6,676 nucleotides of DNA from Chloroflexota bacterium (GTDB taxonomy: Bacteria; Chloroflexota; Dormibacteria; Aeolococcales; Aeolococcaceae): positions 1 to 6,676 of the forward strand of contig DNAU01000227.1 in assembly GCA_003491925.1 (NCBI GenBank), read 5' to 3'. Under the pieces are notes generated by a model. It ran no database searches. It had not been told where the DNA came from and saw only the letters and a list, made by a program, of their open reading frames with translations. Position numbers and translations under genes: made by a program. Positions 6,592-6,676 of the stretch are shown in pieces; position 1 is the stretch's first letter, and each line of letters starts with the position of its first letter.

Positions 6592-6676
6592 GCCGGGCGC
6601 CGGCGAGGCGCCTCCGCGCGGGCTCGTCGTTGTGGCCACGCCCATCGGCAACCTGGGCGACATCACCCTGCGCGCC
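6545..6676 (+). CDS. rsmI: 16S rRNA (cytidine-2'-O)-methyltransferase RsmI, N-terminal fragment (3' truncated by window edge)
   Basis: The last 18 codons of the window read LVVVATPIGNLGDITLRA, the hallmark N-terminus of RsmI, the SAM-dependent tetrapyrrole-methylase-fold enzyme that 2'-O-methylates C1402 of 16S rRNA. VATPIGNLGD forms the first beta strand and loop of the fold. The frame stays open upstream through the end of nadE, and the only ordinary start codon between the two is GTG 6545. This would give a 26-residue Pro/Ala/Gly-rich leader before the conserved LVVVATP segment, where RsmI normally has only a few residues. The family call is firm from the motif. The start is uncertain: GTG 6545 has a GGGGA only about one base upstream, too close for a normal Shine-Dalgarno. 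Confidence 0.85.
   Translation, partial: MPRGSSLPWPGAATPEPGAGEAPPRGLVVVATPIGNLGDITLRA
6596..6612 (+). other. Short GC inverted repeat in the rsmI leader
   Basis: GGCGCC at 6596-6601 and GGCGCC at 6607-6612 can pair around a 5-nt loop (GGCGA). There is no following T-run, so it is not a standard intrinsic terminator. It falls about 20 nt before the first conserved rsmI codons and could influence translation there, but GC-rich DNA gives such repeats by chance. Confidence 0.2.

Noticed and set aside
6596..6612. Intrinsic terminator after nadE
   Set aside because: The GGCGCC hairpin has a short stem, no T-run and lies within the probable rsmI reading frame.
5323..6666. 447-codon open frame on the minus strand opposite nadE and rsmI
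   Set aside because: No domain is visible, the composition is Arg/Gly/Ala/Pro-rich, and it lies opposite a clear NadE. It is a compositional shadow.

Overview
The window is a dense, very GC-rich (about 70% or more by eye) stretch of bacterial chromosome. All genes lie on the + strand and look like housekeeping genes. From the left edge the order is: the C-terminal part of an RluB/RsuA-type pseudouridine synthase, cytidylate kinase (cmk), a PlsC-type acyltransferase, a DinG-type helicase with an N-terminal DEDDh exonuclease, a nitrilase-type amidase resembling the glutaminase half of NAD+ synthetase, a separate NAD+ synthetase (nadE), and the first codons of rsmI, which runs off the right edge. 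I see no mobile element, CRISPR array, tRNA or rRNA.

Layout: positions 1 to 6429 contain no intergenic base. Every junction is an overlap: GTGA at 405-408, GTGA at 1085-1088, ATGA at 1792-1795, 7 nt at 4611-4617 and 8 nt at 5569-5576. This implies one polycistronic unit with translational coupling. The first possible non-coding gap is 6430-6544, between nadE and the likely rsmI start. It holds only a doubtful 51-codon ORF and no recognisable terminator or promoter.

Organism: high GC with frequent GTG starts, the rluB-cmk pairing and an exonuclease-helicase fused DinG suggest a high-GC Terrabacteria lineage such as Chloroflexota or Dormibacterota. Actinomycetota are less likely, because to my knowledge their DinG proteins usually lack the exonuclease domain. 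This is an inference from gene content, not a phylogenetic result.

How the genes relate: the set mixes ribosome modification (RluB-like, RsmI), nucleotide and cofactor supply (CMK; amidase plus NadE), phospholipid synthesis (PlsC) and DNA repair (DinG). The clearest functional pair is amidase plus NadE, which together would make a glutamine-dependent NAD+ synthetase from two polypeptides instead of the usual single chain.

I found no wholly new system. The points worth a second look are the split NAD+ synthetase, a DinG that keeps three of four Fe-S cysteines (the first is Ser), a CMK with Ala where an active-site Arg is expected, and the short ORF between nadE and rsmI.
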